Origin: Macrosoma leucophasiata
Taxonomy: Eukaryota; Arthropoda; Insecta; Lepidoptera; Hedylidae
Reading direction: 5' to 3'
DNA: 64,000 bases
Assembly: GCA_036365455.1 (NCBI GenBank)
Contig: JAWQUS010000030.1
Span: forward strand, 2,170,001-2,234,000
Below, one piece after another: positions 44,331 through 55,179 of this stretch. Position 1 is the first letter of the stretch; every line of letters starts with the position of its first letter. The position numbers and the translations under genes were made by a program. The notes below the pieces were generated by a model. It saw only the letters and a list, made by a program, of their open reading frames with translations. It was not told the origin of the DNA and made no database searches.

Positions 44331-44980
44331 TAGTCACCCGTGTGATACCCGGGCCCCGGCCGTTAGCACCCGGGATCGACGTTCGTGCAACGAGAAAAGC
44401 AGGCGGGTGGTACAATGCACCCGTGCGTAATATTTATGTGAGAGAAATTGTCGGAGCCCTCTGAGGATGGGCCCCTGGGCACTGGCCCCGAGTGCCCTTA
44501 TGGTAGAGACGGTATTAAGGCCTAGTGCTACAAATATGAGTATATAAGAAAAATGTTATTATTATACATAGAGATAACAAGTTACTACTACAATATTTAT
44601 TACAGTACCGTCTTACCAACTGTGTAGCTTTTATCCTCATTTACGTCTTTTTTCCCCTCTCTTAACTTATGCGAGCAATCTAGATTATAACTTAGCTCCT
44701 TACAGTCCCAAACTAAGTTCGCTTCAAGTTGTAAGACGTTTGTGATCGTATCTTCTTTACGTAGTTTCTCCTAAGTGGTTCTAAGTGCTTAAATCACACT
44801 AGGAACGTAGGAACCGCCTGGTTTCTGAAATTAGACACTGACTGTTTTTCTTGAAACCAGTTTCCGTGGGCCCGCACAGACGAGCCAAGCGAAACTCAAG
44901 AAGGCTACCTATGTAAAATGATCGAACCTGCGACGTGCGCGATTGAGGTTAACCAGCACAGCCGCTTTACCGCGAGGCTT
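44331..44980. other. Non-coding; GC-rich block 44331-44520
   Basis: GC-rich sequence with 'gatacccgggccccggcc' and 'gcccctgggcactggcccc' stands out from its surroundings and may be a LINE or 5' UTR piece. 44920-44980 has a weak tRNA-like 'tgatcgaacctgcgac'. Nothing certain. Confidence 0.35.
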
Positions 44981-44997
44981 GTGGTAGAGTTCCAGGG

Positions 44998-45286
44998 TTT
45001 TTTTTAATGTAATAAAAGTGGCAAACGAGCATGCGGTTCACATTGATGTTATCTAAGTGATGACTGCAGCCTATAGACACCTACACAATGATCAGAGGTC
45101 GAAATGCAGATGCGTTGCCAGTCCTGAGGCCTAAGGTGTTATGCCTCTGTGCCGGAAATTACAGACCCGTACATTACCACCCGACCGGAACACGATAGCG
45201 CTGAACAATACCATTTAGCGGCAAGTATATAAGGTAATGCGGTGGTGCCTACACCCGCGAGCTCCATCACTGGATCTCTACCAACA
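44998..45286 (-). mobile_element. SINE-A nested copy
   Basis: Antisense, from the T-run and 'gtggcaaacgagcatgcgg' to 'ggatctctaccaacag'. Confidence 0.8.
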
Positions 45287-45507
45287 GTATACAACAGTGT
45301 AGGAGCTCGAGAGCGTTGACATCACCGCATAACCTAATCTACTGCCGCCAAATGGTAGTGTTCAGCACTATCGTGTTCCAGTTAGATGATTAGTCCCCCG
45401 TAGCAACTATAACAGAGACAAACAACAGTCTCAGAGTTGGCACAGTACATATTTGTCTTCTGGTTTTATGTGTCTATAGGCTGCAGTCAGCACTTAACAT
45501 CCATATT

Positions 45508-45705
45508 TTGACGACCCGGTTAGTCCAGCGGTGTGAGACGACCGTTTGATTCGAAGGGTCGCGGGTTCGATCCCCGCACCGGGGAAAATATTTGTAAGAC
45601 GTACAGATATTTGTGTCGGGTCTGGGTGTTTGCGTATGTGTTGTGTGTGTACAACGGCACGCACGATACGGGTTTATAGCTTGTGTGGGGCTGTGAGTGT
45701 AAGCG
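45508..45705 (+). mobile_element. SINE-C nested in SINE-A
   Basis: tRNA-like head 'acccggttagtccagcgg' and 'gcgggttcgatccccgc', with the body ending 'ggggctgtgagtgtaagcg'. It interrupts the SINE-A tail. Confidence 0.85.
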
Positions 45706-45765
45706 TATTGTATATGAACTGCAATCTTGCTTGCTACTTTGCTACCTTTGTTACACAAAAAAACG

Positions 45766-46099
45766 TAATGCTCCTTACTATCCTCCTTCCTCCTTTATAA
45801 CAAACAAGTAATCCACACAAGTAAAACAGGTCTGTGTATTCAGGGCATTTTCAAACAGTCTCAAATTTCGTATTCGCCGTTAAACTTTCGCCGTCGTTTT
45901 TGATGCGCGAAAAAAGTTATGACAATGAAATATTACTTGGTATTATGACGAGGCTTTTATTTAATATAGTTTTTTGAAATTATTGCTTTAATTACACTTC
46001 ATGGTTTTTTTGGATTGTCAGTCATCAACTCAGTGTCAGGCGTTACGCCTGACTTCTATGCTGAATTGGAGACCATTTTGGCGCAGCCTTGCGACACAC
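45766..46099. other. Nothing recognised
   Basis: AT-rich, non-coding. Confidence 0.45.
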
Positions 46100-46107
46100 A
46101 ATTACTA

Positions 46108-46410
46108 TTTTTTTTTTTTTTTTTTTTATGTTTTGGAAGTTGCAAACAAGCATGCAGTTCACATTGATGTTAAGTGATGACTGCAGCCTATAGACACCCA
46201 CACAAAGACCGAGGTCAAAATGCAGATGCGTTACCACTCCTGAGGCCTAAGGTGTTATGCCTCTGTGCCGGAAATTACAGGGCCGTACATTACCACCTAA
46301 CCGGAACACGATAGTACTGAACACTACCATTTAGCGGCAAGTATATTAGGTAATGCGGTGGTGCCTACGCCCGCGAGCTCCGTCACTGGAGCTCTACCAC
46401 CAGTAAAAAT
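46108..46410 (-). mobile_element. SINE-A, reference copy with target duplication
   Basis: The 8 bp 'aattacta' flanks it (46100-46107 and 46411-46418). The sense strand begins 'actggtggtagagctccag' and ends in a poly-A of about 20. A possible Pol III A-box ('tggtagagctcc') lies near the start and a weak B-box ('gttcagtact' here) about 85 nt further. No tRNA fold is apparent. Length and structure define SINE-A in this annotation. Confidence 0.9.
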
Positions 46411-46796
46411 AATTACTAGTATAATTAGGTACTTACTTTGTTACAAAGTTGGTTGTATTTTTTTTTTCTGTCTCCTTTTTTGTGTGCCTACTTTTATTTT
46501 TTGTGCTGTTACTGTTTTAAAATTAATTCGTTGTGTTTTTCAACCTGTTTTGTTTTTGTGTTTCTCGGCTAAGCGCCAAATAAACGCCTTTCTTCCTTCT
46601 TCTTCTTTTATTCTTCCAACTCACCAATAGGTATAAACTTTATACCGATAGAGATTTATTTAATTCAATTCAAAGATCATTTAAGTAAGCATAAAGAATT
46701 TTAAAAAAACAACCTGTTTTTTTATTTGTTTGTAACTACTTAAGACGAGTCAATTTAAAACACAGATCTGTGACTTAAAAAGGAAAATTTAGTGAT
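46411..46796. other. T-rich non-coding
   Basis: 46440-46610 is T-rich with 'gccaaataaacgcctttctt', resembling a polyadenylated retroelement end. No class assigned. Confidence 0.4.
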
Positions 46797-47400
46797 TTTT
46801 TTTTATGTCATTAAGCTGACAGACTAGCTGACGCGGGCCACCTGATGGAAAGTGGTCACCGTCGCCTATGAACATTTGCAACACCAGGGGAGTTGCCAAC
46901 GCGTTGCCAGCCCTGAAGGACTCTTTTGGCGCCTTTTTGAAGAACCCCTTATTGTAGCACCGAGGGAACACCTCAGAGGGAAGTTCGTTCCACAATTTAC
47001 ACGTTCTGGGCAGGAACGAACGTGAAAACCGCACCGTTAAGCACTGCCAGGTGTCCAGTCGGTGAGTGTGGAAAAAAGAGACGATGGCACCAAGACATAC
47101 AGTTCAGCAGAGCACTCATCATTGTAGAGACGGTACAGCACTCACAGACTTCCAATGTCTCTGCGTAGGCTCAGATGTTCGAGCCTGTCAGTAAGTCCTG
47201 GATCGTTAACAATACGAATGGCGCGTCTTTGTAGGGAGTCACAAATGAGAGCAGTATTCCAGATGGGGCCGCACTTGGACTTTAAAAACCTGTAGTAGCT
47301 GCCCCGAAGTGAAACACTGCCTCACTTTGTTAAGCACCCCTAGCTTTTTGGATCCCAACTTGGTCTTACACTCAACGTTCCTACGTCTATACATTTTTGT
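46797..47400 (-). pseudogene. CR1-like LINE, end of ORF2, frameshifted
   Basis: The distal frame (47442-47239) gives SKKLGVLNKVRQCFTSGQLL and VRPHLEYCSHL. The proximal frame (47034-46789) gives MRFSRSFLPRTCKLWNELP and the end. These are the same C-terminal region as 29456-29880 but reach further upstream. At least one frameshift lies between them (about 47100-47240). Confidence 0.75.
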
Positions 47401-47417
47401 GTATGTATTTAGGCAGA

Positions 47418-47628
47418 AGCATTCAAGCATACATGCAACCACCCACGATTCGCCGGTTACGTTTAGTGGTCTTTAAGTTGTTAAAGGTGGCGAGCATATT
47501 GATATCTCCGGGCATATTACCAAAATTCGAAGTACTGGGAAATTTCCATTCAATTTATCCTCCGACCCGGGAATCGAACCCAGGTGCCAAGCGTAGTGAT
47601 GGGGGCCTGCTACCACTAGGCTTCTGTT
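47418..47628 (-). repeat. SINE-B, partial
   Basis: 'cattcaagcatacatgcaac', 'cccacgattcgccggttacg', 'cccgggaatcgaaccc' and 'gctaccactaggctt'. The middle is rearranged and the hairpin end is missing. Confidence 0.65.
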
Positions 47629-47830
47629 TATTATTACTTACCTAAATATGTATTATTCAGCCTTGTGATAAAAATAGATAAACACCGTTAGGAGGGTCTA
47701 TTGCTCCCTTATGCACAGAAGTCTAAAAATAACTTTATGTTACAGATGACCTATTTTGTCTTTATCGATTAGGTCATTCATAAATTCGTTCTAAAAATAC
47801 AGTTAAATACCGTTGACATCGATGATTAAT

Positions 47831-48036
47831 TCTTTTTTTTTATGTAGTGGTTTCGGAATGCAGTTTACATTGATGTTAAGTGATGACTGCAGCCTACAGG
47901 TACCCACACAAAGATCAATGTCAAAATGCAGATGCGTTACCACTCCTGAGGTTACATCAAGGTGTTATGCCCCTGTGCCGGAAATTACAGGGCCATACAT
48001 TACCACGTGACTGGAACACGATAGTGCTGAACAATA
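47831..48036 (-). mobile_element. SINE-A, 5'-truncated
   Basis: T-run, 'gatgactgcagcctacagg', then 'acacgatagtgctgaacaat', where the copy stops. Confidence 0.8.
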
Positions 48037-48127
48037 ATTAGACTATGTATACAGGGTCAATTGAAACTAGCGCATCACCTCTTGTAGGCTTCTCTACATC
48101 AATCCCAACACCATTGTTTTGTTGGTT

Positions 48128-48178
48128 TTTAGGGTTCCGTAGTAAACAAGGAATCCTTATAGTTTCGCCATGTTCGTC

Positions 48179-48210
<32 letters not shown>

Positions 48211-48480
48211 CGCGGTTAAGCGCAAATGTACTGGTACTAGAGACTTGAAATTTGGCACAAAACATTAATCACGCCGACAAAGTGGTAGAATTAAACCATG
48301 AAAAAAAAATAGGGTAACCTCCTCCTACTTCTAACGCGTGGATATTTTTTTTATTTTTGATTTCCATATAGTGTGAGGTATCGTTGGATAGGTCTCTCAA
48401 AAATATTATGTAATAAATGTAATAAAATAAATGCTTCTAAGTTTTATTTAATTTTAGAAGTTTAGATTTTTTTTAACATT
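48128..48480 (+). repeat. 'agggttccgt' repeat, 5' part
   Basis: 'tagggttccgtagtaaacaa', a tctgtctgtc tract, 'gagacttgaaatttggcac' and 'cgacaaagtggtagaatta'. Confidence 0.65.
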
Positions 48481-48596
48481 TTATTTATAAATTTCTACGT
48501 CACTGGACAAAAATTAGTTTAATTTTAATTAAGGTGACATAAACCAGTTAAAGACTTGCTAACGCAACACTGACACCCTGTATAGTCTTGTCCACC

Positions 48597-48917
48597 CTAC
48601 ATACTGAGAAGATGGTCACCTTCCCAGCACTTATGTTGTAACGAGCGCGATACTTCAATTTGCTCTAACCCAGTTTCATGGACCCTTATTTGTTTTATAA
48701 ACCATGACCAATATTTGCTTATATTTTCTCTCATATTATGCCGTAATGCTTTTTTTGCTGGGCCAAGAAAAACTATCATTTTGCGTTTCATGAAAAAAAT
48801 ATTCATAAAGGCTGGCTCACACAAAGGAGCTTGTTGATAATTATTTTGATTTCTTAAGGACCTAGGAAGTGAACTTCTTCTAGTGTTTAGAGTGTTAACC
48901 CTGAACTTTTGAATCAA
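48597..48917 (-). CDS. Unrecognised open frame, 106 codons
   Basis: A minus-strand frame rich in basic residues: RSSLPRSLRNQNNYQQAPL, FFMKRKMIVFLGPAKKALRH and LQHKCWEGDHLL. I do not recognise it. Composition is more protein-like than the surrounding AT-rich frames, but no domain or splice context supports a host gene. A transposon remnant is the likeliest alternative. Confidence 0.2.
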   Translation of the reverse strand: MIQKFRVNTLNTRRSSLPRSLRNQNNYQQAPLCEPAFMNIFFMKRKMIVFLGPAKKALRHNMRENISKYWSWFIKQIRVHETGLEQIEVSRSLQHKCWEGDHLLSM

Positions 48918-49344
48918 TTATGGTGTCGGAAATATATTTTACGGTTGTCTGATATCTGATTTTCTATACCTATTGTTTGTGCAACCCGTGAATATCAATA
49001 AAAAATCTATATCTATACAATCAATATCAATCACGTATTATCAACGCCAATCACGTGCGCCCGCAGATATTACGGTTCCGTATTTAATTGTACGATGTGA
49101 TTAAATTCCTCTATTAAATACGGACCTGTCCTTTGTGCGATATAATTAAATCTTGAGGAAATGACGGTAAACTGTGAAGCCAGTATTAAAATAAGGTTAC
49201 AAGTCATAAAAATGTGACTCAGTACTCTATGTTAATAAAATTTATTGTGAGCTACTACAAAATTTAAAAAGAGATCATAATTTTGAATGGCAGCCTTAAC
49301 TTTGCACCGCGGTTTCCGTATCGAGATATACCTATTGGTATGTT
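48918..49344. other. Nothing recognised
   Basis: A short echo 'tattacggttccgtatttaa' / 'ctattaaatacggacc' (49068-49130) forms a weak foldback. No gene. Confidence 0.4.
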
Positions 49345-49668
49345 TTACCCACGCGCATTAAAATGCGCATGGCCTCGCGGCTGGTGTAGATCGCAAGCGA
49401 TCTACTCGGTTGGTACGGTATGGCAGCGATCGGGTGTGTGACGGGTGACCGCTAGTGGCAAATTAAAAATGCGCGTTTCCGTGCGGAAGGCACGTTTAGC
49501 CGTCGGTCCCGGTTGCTATCAACAGATAGCAGTCGTTAAACCTTGTCGGAGGCCTTATGGGCGGTTTGAAAACATCCAACAGCGGGTTGACCACTAACCA
49601 CCAACCCGCACCAACAAGCACGAGTCTCCCCCGCTCAAGGGTTGCCATTATTATTATTATTATTATTA
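49345..49668 (+). mobile_element. Retroposon with (ATT)n tail
   Basis: Begins near 'ggcctcgcggctggtgtaga' with an internal palindrome 'gatcgcaagcgatc', continues 'cgtgcggaaggcacgttta' and 'ccttgtcggaggcctta', and ends in about six ATT triplets. The 17343-17435 piece matches its start. SINE-like; parent unknown. Confidence 0.6.
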
Positions 49669-49976
49669 CCCACCAGTAGAATTGTTACCCGTCAAGTCTC
49701 TAAAATTGTAATGATTTTAATTTTCTTAACTTTTTTTTTGCTACTTTTGAAGGTATGTATTTTTATATTTCACCACAACATTGTACTTGAAAAATGAACG
49801 CCACAAATAATTTCCGGATTGAAGACTGCCAAATTCGAATAACAACCTCAATTTTCGAAGCACTACGGTTACCCGAGTCTCAATACTCTTCAATATACGT
49901 GCCAGAAAATATGATATCTTCGCCACAATACGATGGTTTAGTATATCTTTTTTTTTACGAAACAAATTCCATTTAC
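49669..49976. other. Nothing recognised
   Basis: AT-rich non-coding stretch. Confidence 0.4.
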
Positions 49977-50113
49977 TTTTGGTAGAGTTCCAAGTGTAGG
50001 AGCTCGAGAGCGTAGGTACTATCGCATTACTTAATCTATCTGCCGCCAAATGATTGTATTTGCCACTATCGTGTTCCGAGATGCTAATATATTGCCCCGT
50101 AATAACTATCACA

Positions 50114-50400
50114 CATAGAGGAACACCGGAGGGGGGCAGCCATATGCAGGCTTTCCCCTCTGTCAAAGTACAAGCCCAAATGGGCCTATACCTGTCGCCT
50201 AGATGTTTTTAATGTGTGCGTGAAATTGTTTCTGTATTTTGTTAAAGTCGAGGTGTGAGTTTCGTAGTAATAGACGATTTTTGTAGTGTGTCTGTGTGTC
50301 GCACGCATTTCCCCCCCGCAAAATATGACAGACTGTTTTGCATCGGCAGTAAACGCAATGGCTACTCCCCTCCAGTCCGCCGCGGCCGGTGGCCCGTGTT
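50114..50400. mobile_element. hAT-type MITE 'Y', copy with deleted ends
   Basis: 'catagaggaacaccgg' runs directly into 'gcagccatatgcaggctttc', losing ~30 bp of the left terminus. The right end stops at 'ggtggcccgtgttgc'. Confidence 0.75.
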
Positions 50401-50424
50401 GCGGCATTTTGACCTCCGGTTTTT

Positions 50425-51042
50425 AGGGTTACGTAGTAAACAAGGAACCCTTATAGTTTCGCCATATCCGTCTGTCTGTCTGTCTGTCTGTCCGTCCGCG
50501 GTTTAGCGCAAAAACTATTGGTAATAGAGACTTGAAATTTGGCACAAGTATACACCTTAATCACGTCGACAAAGTGGTAGAATAAAAACATAAGATTTTT
50601 GTTTATTTAGGGTACCTCCCCTATATGTATCCCGCGGATTTTTTTATTTTCCGTTTTCTATATAGTTTGAGATATTGTTGGATAGACCTTTCAAAAATGT
50701 TAGGATGTGCTAATATCATTTTTTGATTTAGTCAACTGTTTGTGACTTAATAAGCTTTAAAGTGCCAATTTTCGTTAGAGTCAAGTGTCCCGACCCTCTA
50801 CCAATTAAACGGTTATTATTAGAAATTCAAACGTTACGGCAATAGTAGCTACATATAACGAAATTCAAAGGAAAACTATCACACTTATGTTGACTCTTCA
50901 AGTTTGCGAGCAGGTTATAGTCGACCAAATGTATTTTACTCGAAATTTTTGAACAACGACATAGAAAAAAAAATTTATTTATTCAAACCTATAAACTACG
51001 GAACTCTACACTGCTCGTGGCCCGACTCGCATTTGACCGGTT
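50425..51042 (+). repeat. 'agggttccgt' repeat inside SINE-A
   Basis: 'agggttacgtagtaaacaag' through a tctgtctgtc tract to 'cgactcgcatttgaccgg'. Both termini are recognisable. Confidence 0.7.
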
Positions 51043-51084
51043 TTTGTGTATGTATCCACAGGCTGCAGTTATCGCTTAAGCTAT

Positions 51085-51460
51085 GGACAGACGGACGTGG
51101 CGATATTATAAGGGATCCTCCTAATCTAGCGAACCCTAAAAACAACTATGCAAATATCCTTGATTGAAGACTTAAGTTCTGTAGAAACTTTTACTGGTGG
51201 TAGAGCTCCAGTGACGGAGCTCGCGGGCGTAGGCACCACCGCATTACCTAAAATACTTGCCGCTAAATGGTAGTGTTCAGCACTATCGTATTCCGGTCAG
51301 GTAGTAATGTACACTCGCAAACTAGTAAAGCCAACTTAAATATCATAGGGTTCATAAATCACGAAAAATCTAGGCGAAACTATGATTGTTTACTACGGAA
51401 CCCTTATAGTTTCGCCGTGTCTGTCTGTCTGTCTGTCCGTCCGCGGTTTAGCGAAAAAAC
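51085..51460. repeat. 'agggttccgt' fragments flanking a SINE-A
   Basis: 51085-51145 is antisense ('agcgaaccctaaaaac'). 51192-51312 is a sense SINE-A ('actggtggtagagctccag') truncated after 'ggtagtaatgtac'. 51374-51460 is a further 'cggaacccttatagtttcg' piece with a tctgtctgtc tract. Confidence 0.65.
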
Positions 51461-51507
51461 TACTACTACTACTACTAAAAAAACAGGTTTATGAATCTTA
51501 TTAAACG

Positions 51508-51817
51508 TAACTTCACGCCTGTAATCCCCGAAGGGGTAGGCAGAGGTAAATGCATGCATTCAAGCATACATGCAAACACCCACGATTCGCCGGTTACGTT
51601 TTGGCCCATGTAACAGGTGGCGAGCCTGTTGACATCTCCAGGCACATTACCAAACTTTGAGGTACTGGGAAATTTCCAGAAAATGGAAAAATCCCAATAG
51701 AACCAGAGATAAAGGCTTTTTCACCATTATCTCTGATAACCCCATACCCGGGAATCGAACCCAGGACCTCAGCGTAGTAGTAGTGGCCTGCTACCACTAG
51801 GCTACCGAGGCAGTTAA
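51508..51817 (-). mobile_element. SINE-B, full length
   Basis: From 'ttcacgcctgtaatccccg' (3' hairpin) to 'cccgggaatcgaaccc' and 'ctaccactaggctaccg'. Cleanest antisense copy. Confidence 0.9.
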
Positions 51818-52107
51818 ATGAATCTTATTGGCCACCAAAAACAAAAGAAAATACAGAAATAGTTTCTTTACGAGTATAAAATATTTCTATCTTCATAAAA
51901 GCATTGTTAGCTGTCTAAGACGCATATCGTATTACTTGACACCTATATTGGAAGAGTATTAGAGCTCGGGATGCCGCAGCGTTCGAGAAATTGGGAGTGT
52001 TATGTTAGAGGACGTTTTTGGCAATACTTGATCCCGCGAAATAAATATCGGGCTTCTAAATTTCGGAGGAAAGAATGTTGCGAAAGTCGTAAACCATCTG
52101 ACGTTAG
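51818..52107. other. Nothing recognised
   Basis: The frame at 51971-52156 shows no family features. Confidence 0.4.
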
Positions 52108-52393
52108 TTTTTTTTTATGTATAGGAAGTGACAAACAAGCATGCAGTTCACATTGATGTTAAGGGATGACTGCAGCCTATAGACACCCACACAAAGACCA
52201 AGGTCAAATGCAGATGCATTACCACTCCAGGCCTAAGGTGCTATGCCTCTGTGCCGGAAATTACAGGGCCGTACAATACCACCTCACCGGAACACGATAG
52301 TGCTGAACACTACCTTTTAGCGGCAAGTATATTAGGTAACGCGGTGGTGCTTACGCCCGCGAGCTCCGTCACTGGAGCTCTACCACCAGTAAA
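52108..52393 (-). mobile_element. SINE-A, full length
   Basis: From the T-run to 'ggagctctaccaccagta', with small deletions. Confidence 0.85.
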
Positions 52394-53424
52394 ATTAAAT
52401 CCCTATGTATGTCAATAAATTATACATAATAATATACCAACAATTAACCTCAAAATAATGTCGGTAATTTCGATATTCAACCCGATTTAACTAATAATTA
52501 TTTAATTTAACCCGATCTTTCAACTTTAGATTATATATTATACCTTCTTCAAACGTGACATGTTTAACATTCAATAAAAGTATGAGCTTTTGAGTATTGC
52601 AATCTACGTACATGAAATTTAATGTTTCTAGTCGGATTATTAATTTCCTGGTACAATAGAAGGGTTTGCTCGAACGTAACAAAGGCTGTATAAATGGGGA
52701 GTCGCGAGTTAGTAAGTAATGAGCAATTATAAATTACAAAGAAAATCATTTGTAATTTCAACTCTACTGAAATACTCTTGGGTGAAAAACCGTAAAATTA
52801 ATGTTTGTCGTAGAAATTAACAAAATTTATGGCTTTAATAAATAATAAATGGAAATTTGGCATGATTACCTATTACTTTTTTATCGCAATAAAATTGATT
52901 ATTTTTATCACACATCAAGATTTTATTTACTTATCACCTACTTAAATTTATTTATATTGTTATAAAAGCTATATTTCTAACAAAATATTTATTGCAACCA
53001 ACGTTACATCAGCTCTACTAAATTGACTATCAATAATAATTGAGATCAATAATTTTAAAAAACATTGGAAAGCATTTTTACAGCAATGAATAGGAATGAA
53101 TATACGAAATTTAACAATTTTCCAAAAAAAGAAAGATTTGAATCACGTGAGCCGAAAAAAAAAAACAAAAATAACTTAAATTATTAAACACACTGAATTA
53201 CCTCATCAGTAACAAGCATTGTTGAAAAAATGGGGGCATAAAAAACACTTTAAAAGTCTTCGCGCAACTTTGTATTGTTAGCTTCTAAAAGGTAACCTTG
53301 TTTAACAATTTCTGACGCTCGCTTGTTAACGTAGTTTTCTTTCGATCAAATTAGAGTTTTATAGGGTTCCGTATCTCAAAAGAGAATACTTATAGGATTG
53401 TTCGTATGTATGTCTATTGTCTAA
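52394..53424. other. AT-rich non-coding, nothing recognised
   Basis: About 1 kb of very AT-rich sequence. A short 'atagggttccgtatctc' fragment lies at 53362. Confidence 0.5.
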
Positions 53425-53572
53425 CCCCAATATTCATAAACGTACATTAGATACGTTTTAGCTTTAGAATGCTTTGTCTTTGTCAATTGCATTGTTAAAT
53501 GTGCAGGATAGAAAAAGACAAAGGAGAGATTAGCAACACTTTAGCTAAAATACATTTATTATGAATAAGGGG
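53425..53572. mobile_element. MITE with 'ccccaatattcataa' ends
   Basis: The left end 'ccccaatattcataaacgta' and the complement of the right 'tacatttattatgaataagg' pair over about 20 bp with mismatches. Inner blocks ('gctttgtctttgt' / 'gacaaaggagag') are also inverted. Confidence 0.6.
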
Positions 53573-53646
53573 CTAAGTGAACAAACTGTTCATAAAATAA
53601 AAAAACTAGGTAAGTACTGCACCAAACTAATATTAAAGAACGTAAT

Positions 53647-53818
53647 AGGTTGGGGAAAAAGTCTTTTCGCATTATAGTATGTATGAACTTGTAATAAAAT
53701 CTCTTTGGCTGTAATATTTGTATCTGACTGGTTTTGGTATCATTGAACGTTAAAATTATAAAGAACATAATTCCAAATTCAAATTAGGCAAATGTGTGAT
53801 TTTCATTTGTTTTTCGTA
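53647..53818 (+). mobile_element. mariner left end only
   Basis: Nearly identical to 34533-34700 ('ggttggggaaaaagtctttt' to 'catttgtttttcgta'). It ends abruptly before the transposase. Confidence 0.85.
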
Positions 53819-54229
53819 ATAAGGGGGTATAGTTTATACGTAGGAGAAGTGCAGAAGTCTAATATTTTTCAATAATAATGCTTATTAAGTACATTGAAGC
53901 AATAAATAAAACACTACACACTACCATGTATTTATAAAACACTAACGACCTCGGCTTTGCGGGGATAGCATTTATTATAGATATAAGCCTTCCTCAGAAA
54001 ACCCTCCTTCCGACATTTCAAACAGGAACAAAATCCGTATACAACTATCTGAGATTAGCGCATACATACAGTCAGAGATTTTTTTTTATAATTTGTAATG
54101 AAGTGATTACACACACAACCATGCATTTGACAACACAATAAATTACGTTCACATTGTTAATGTTAAAACATAATGTCATAATAATATGCTGTGTACCACC
54201 CTGTGGTAAAACGGTTTCATCATAGAGGG
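53819..54229. other. Nothing recognised
   Basis: Retroposon-like words ('ctcggctttgcggggata') but no definable element. Confidence 0.4.
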
Positions 54230-54893
54230 TGAAACCGCTAAATGGTAGTATTCAGCACTATCGTGTTCCGGTTAGATGGTAATGTATGGCCCCGTAATAA
54301 CTATCACAGAGATAGAACACCTAAGGTCTCAAGAATGGCAACGCATCTGCATTTTGACACCTGCTTTTTGTGTAAACGTCTATAGGCTGCAGTCATCACT
54401 TAACATCAATGTAAACTGCATGCTTGTAACATAAAAAAAGAGGGTCGTTTTAGAAATCAAACATACAGGTATATTTCATGCATATGTATTTCGACCATTA
54501 GGCGATTACTAGTATAAAAACACAAACTAACCGAATTGAGAACACCTTTTTTAAGGCGGTTAAAAAAAAGCACCAATTTTAAACAATTTTGTAAAAAAAA
54601 TGCCCAATGTATAAAAGGAATTGCTAAAAGGATTCAATTTCTTTCAACCTTTACGTCGAACAAAAAACAAATAATGTAAGACAATGTATATGAAATGTTA
54701 ACCAAACAATACAATGCGAAGGGAGTTGTTTCAATCAGGGCTTTACAGAATATCTAAAAAAAAAAATTTTTTTTTATCTTATAAAAGTGAGTGAGTAAGT
54801 GATGACTGCAGCCTATAGACATAGACACTTACACAATGACCAGAGGTCGAAATGCAGATGCGTTGCCACTCCTGAGGCCTAAGGTATTATGCC
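54230..54893. mobile_element. Two partial SINE-A copies
   Basis: 54230-54440 is sense, second subfamily, lacking the head ('ccgctaaatggtagtattc' to poly-A). 54770-54893 is antisense, truncated after 'cctgaggcctaaggtatta'. Between them is AT-rich sequence. Confidence 0.75.
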
Positions 54894-55179
54894 ATTACTA
54901 TGTTTACATTAGAATAATTAATGTACCTAGTCGTTCAGTTTTCTTAAAATGTCTAATTTTTCGCGCAACTGTCTGTTTTCATACAATCCTTATTCGGACA
55001 GTTATAAATACAACACAAATGAATTACCGAAATCAGTTAGCGAAAGCAGGTCCAGTCGTTTTCAAGTTACGCACAGCACAACACATTTAGCGATTAATTT
55101 AAGATAATAATATAAATATATAATAACTAAAACACGTTAATGTTTTCTGTCGCCTAATAATCATTGATGCATTTTTTTT

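Larger units (their letters stand above)
44981..45765 (+). mobile_element. SINE-A second subfamily, split by two insertions
   Basis: Pieces: 44981-44997 ('gtggtagagttccag'), 45287-45507 ('gtgtaggagctcgagagc' to 'cagtcagcacttaac') and 45706-45765 (tail to 'ttacacaaaaaaa'). The gaps are an antisense SINE-A and a SINE-C. Confidence 0.75.
49977..51080 (+). mobile_element. SINE-A second subfamily split by two elements
   Basis: Pieces at 49977-50113, about 50403-50424 ('cattttgacctccggttt') and 51043-51080 ('ccacaggctgcagttatcg'). The gaps are hAT MITE Y (50114-50400) and an 'agggttacgt' repeat (50425-51042). Confidence 0.65.

Noticed and set aside
45520..45595. tRNA gene in SINE-C
   Set aside because: A- and B-box are present, but the same block with the same downstream body occurs three times, which marks a tRNA-derived SINE.
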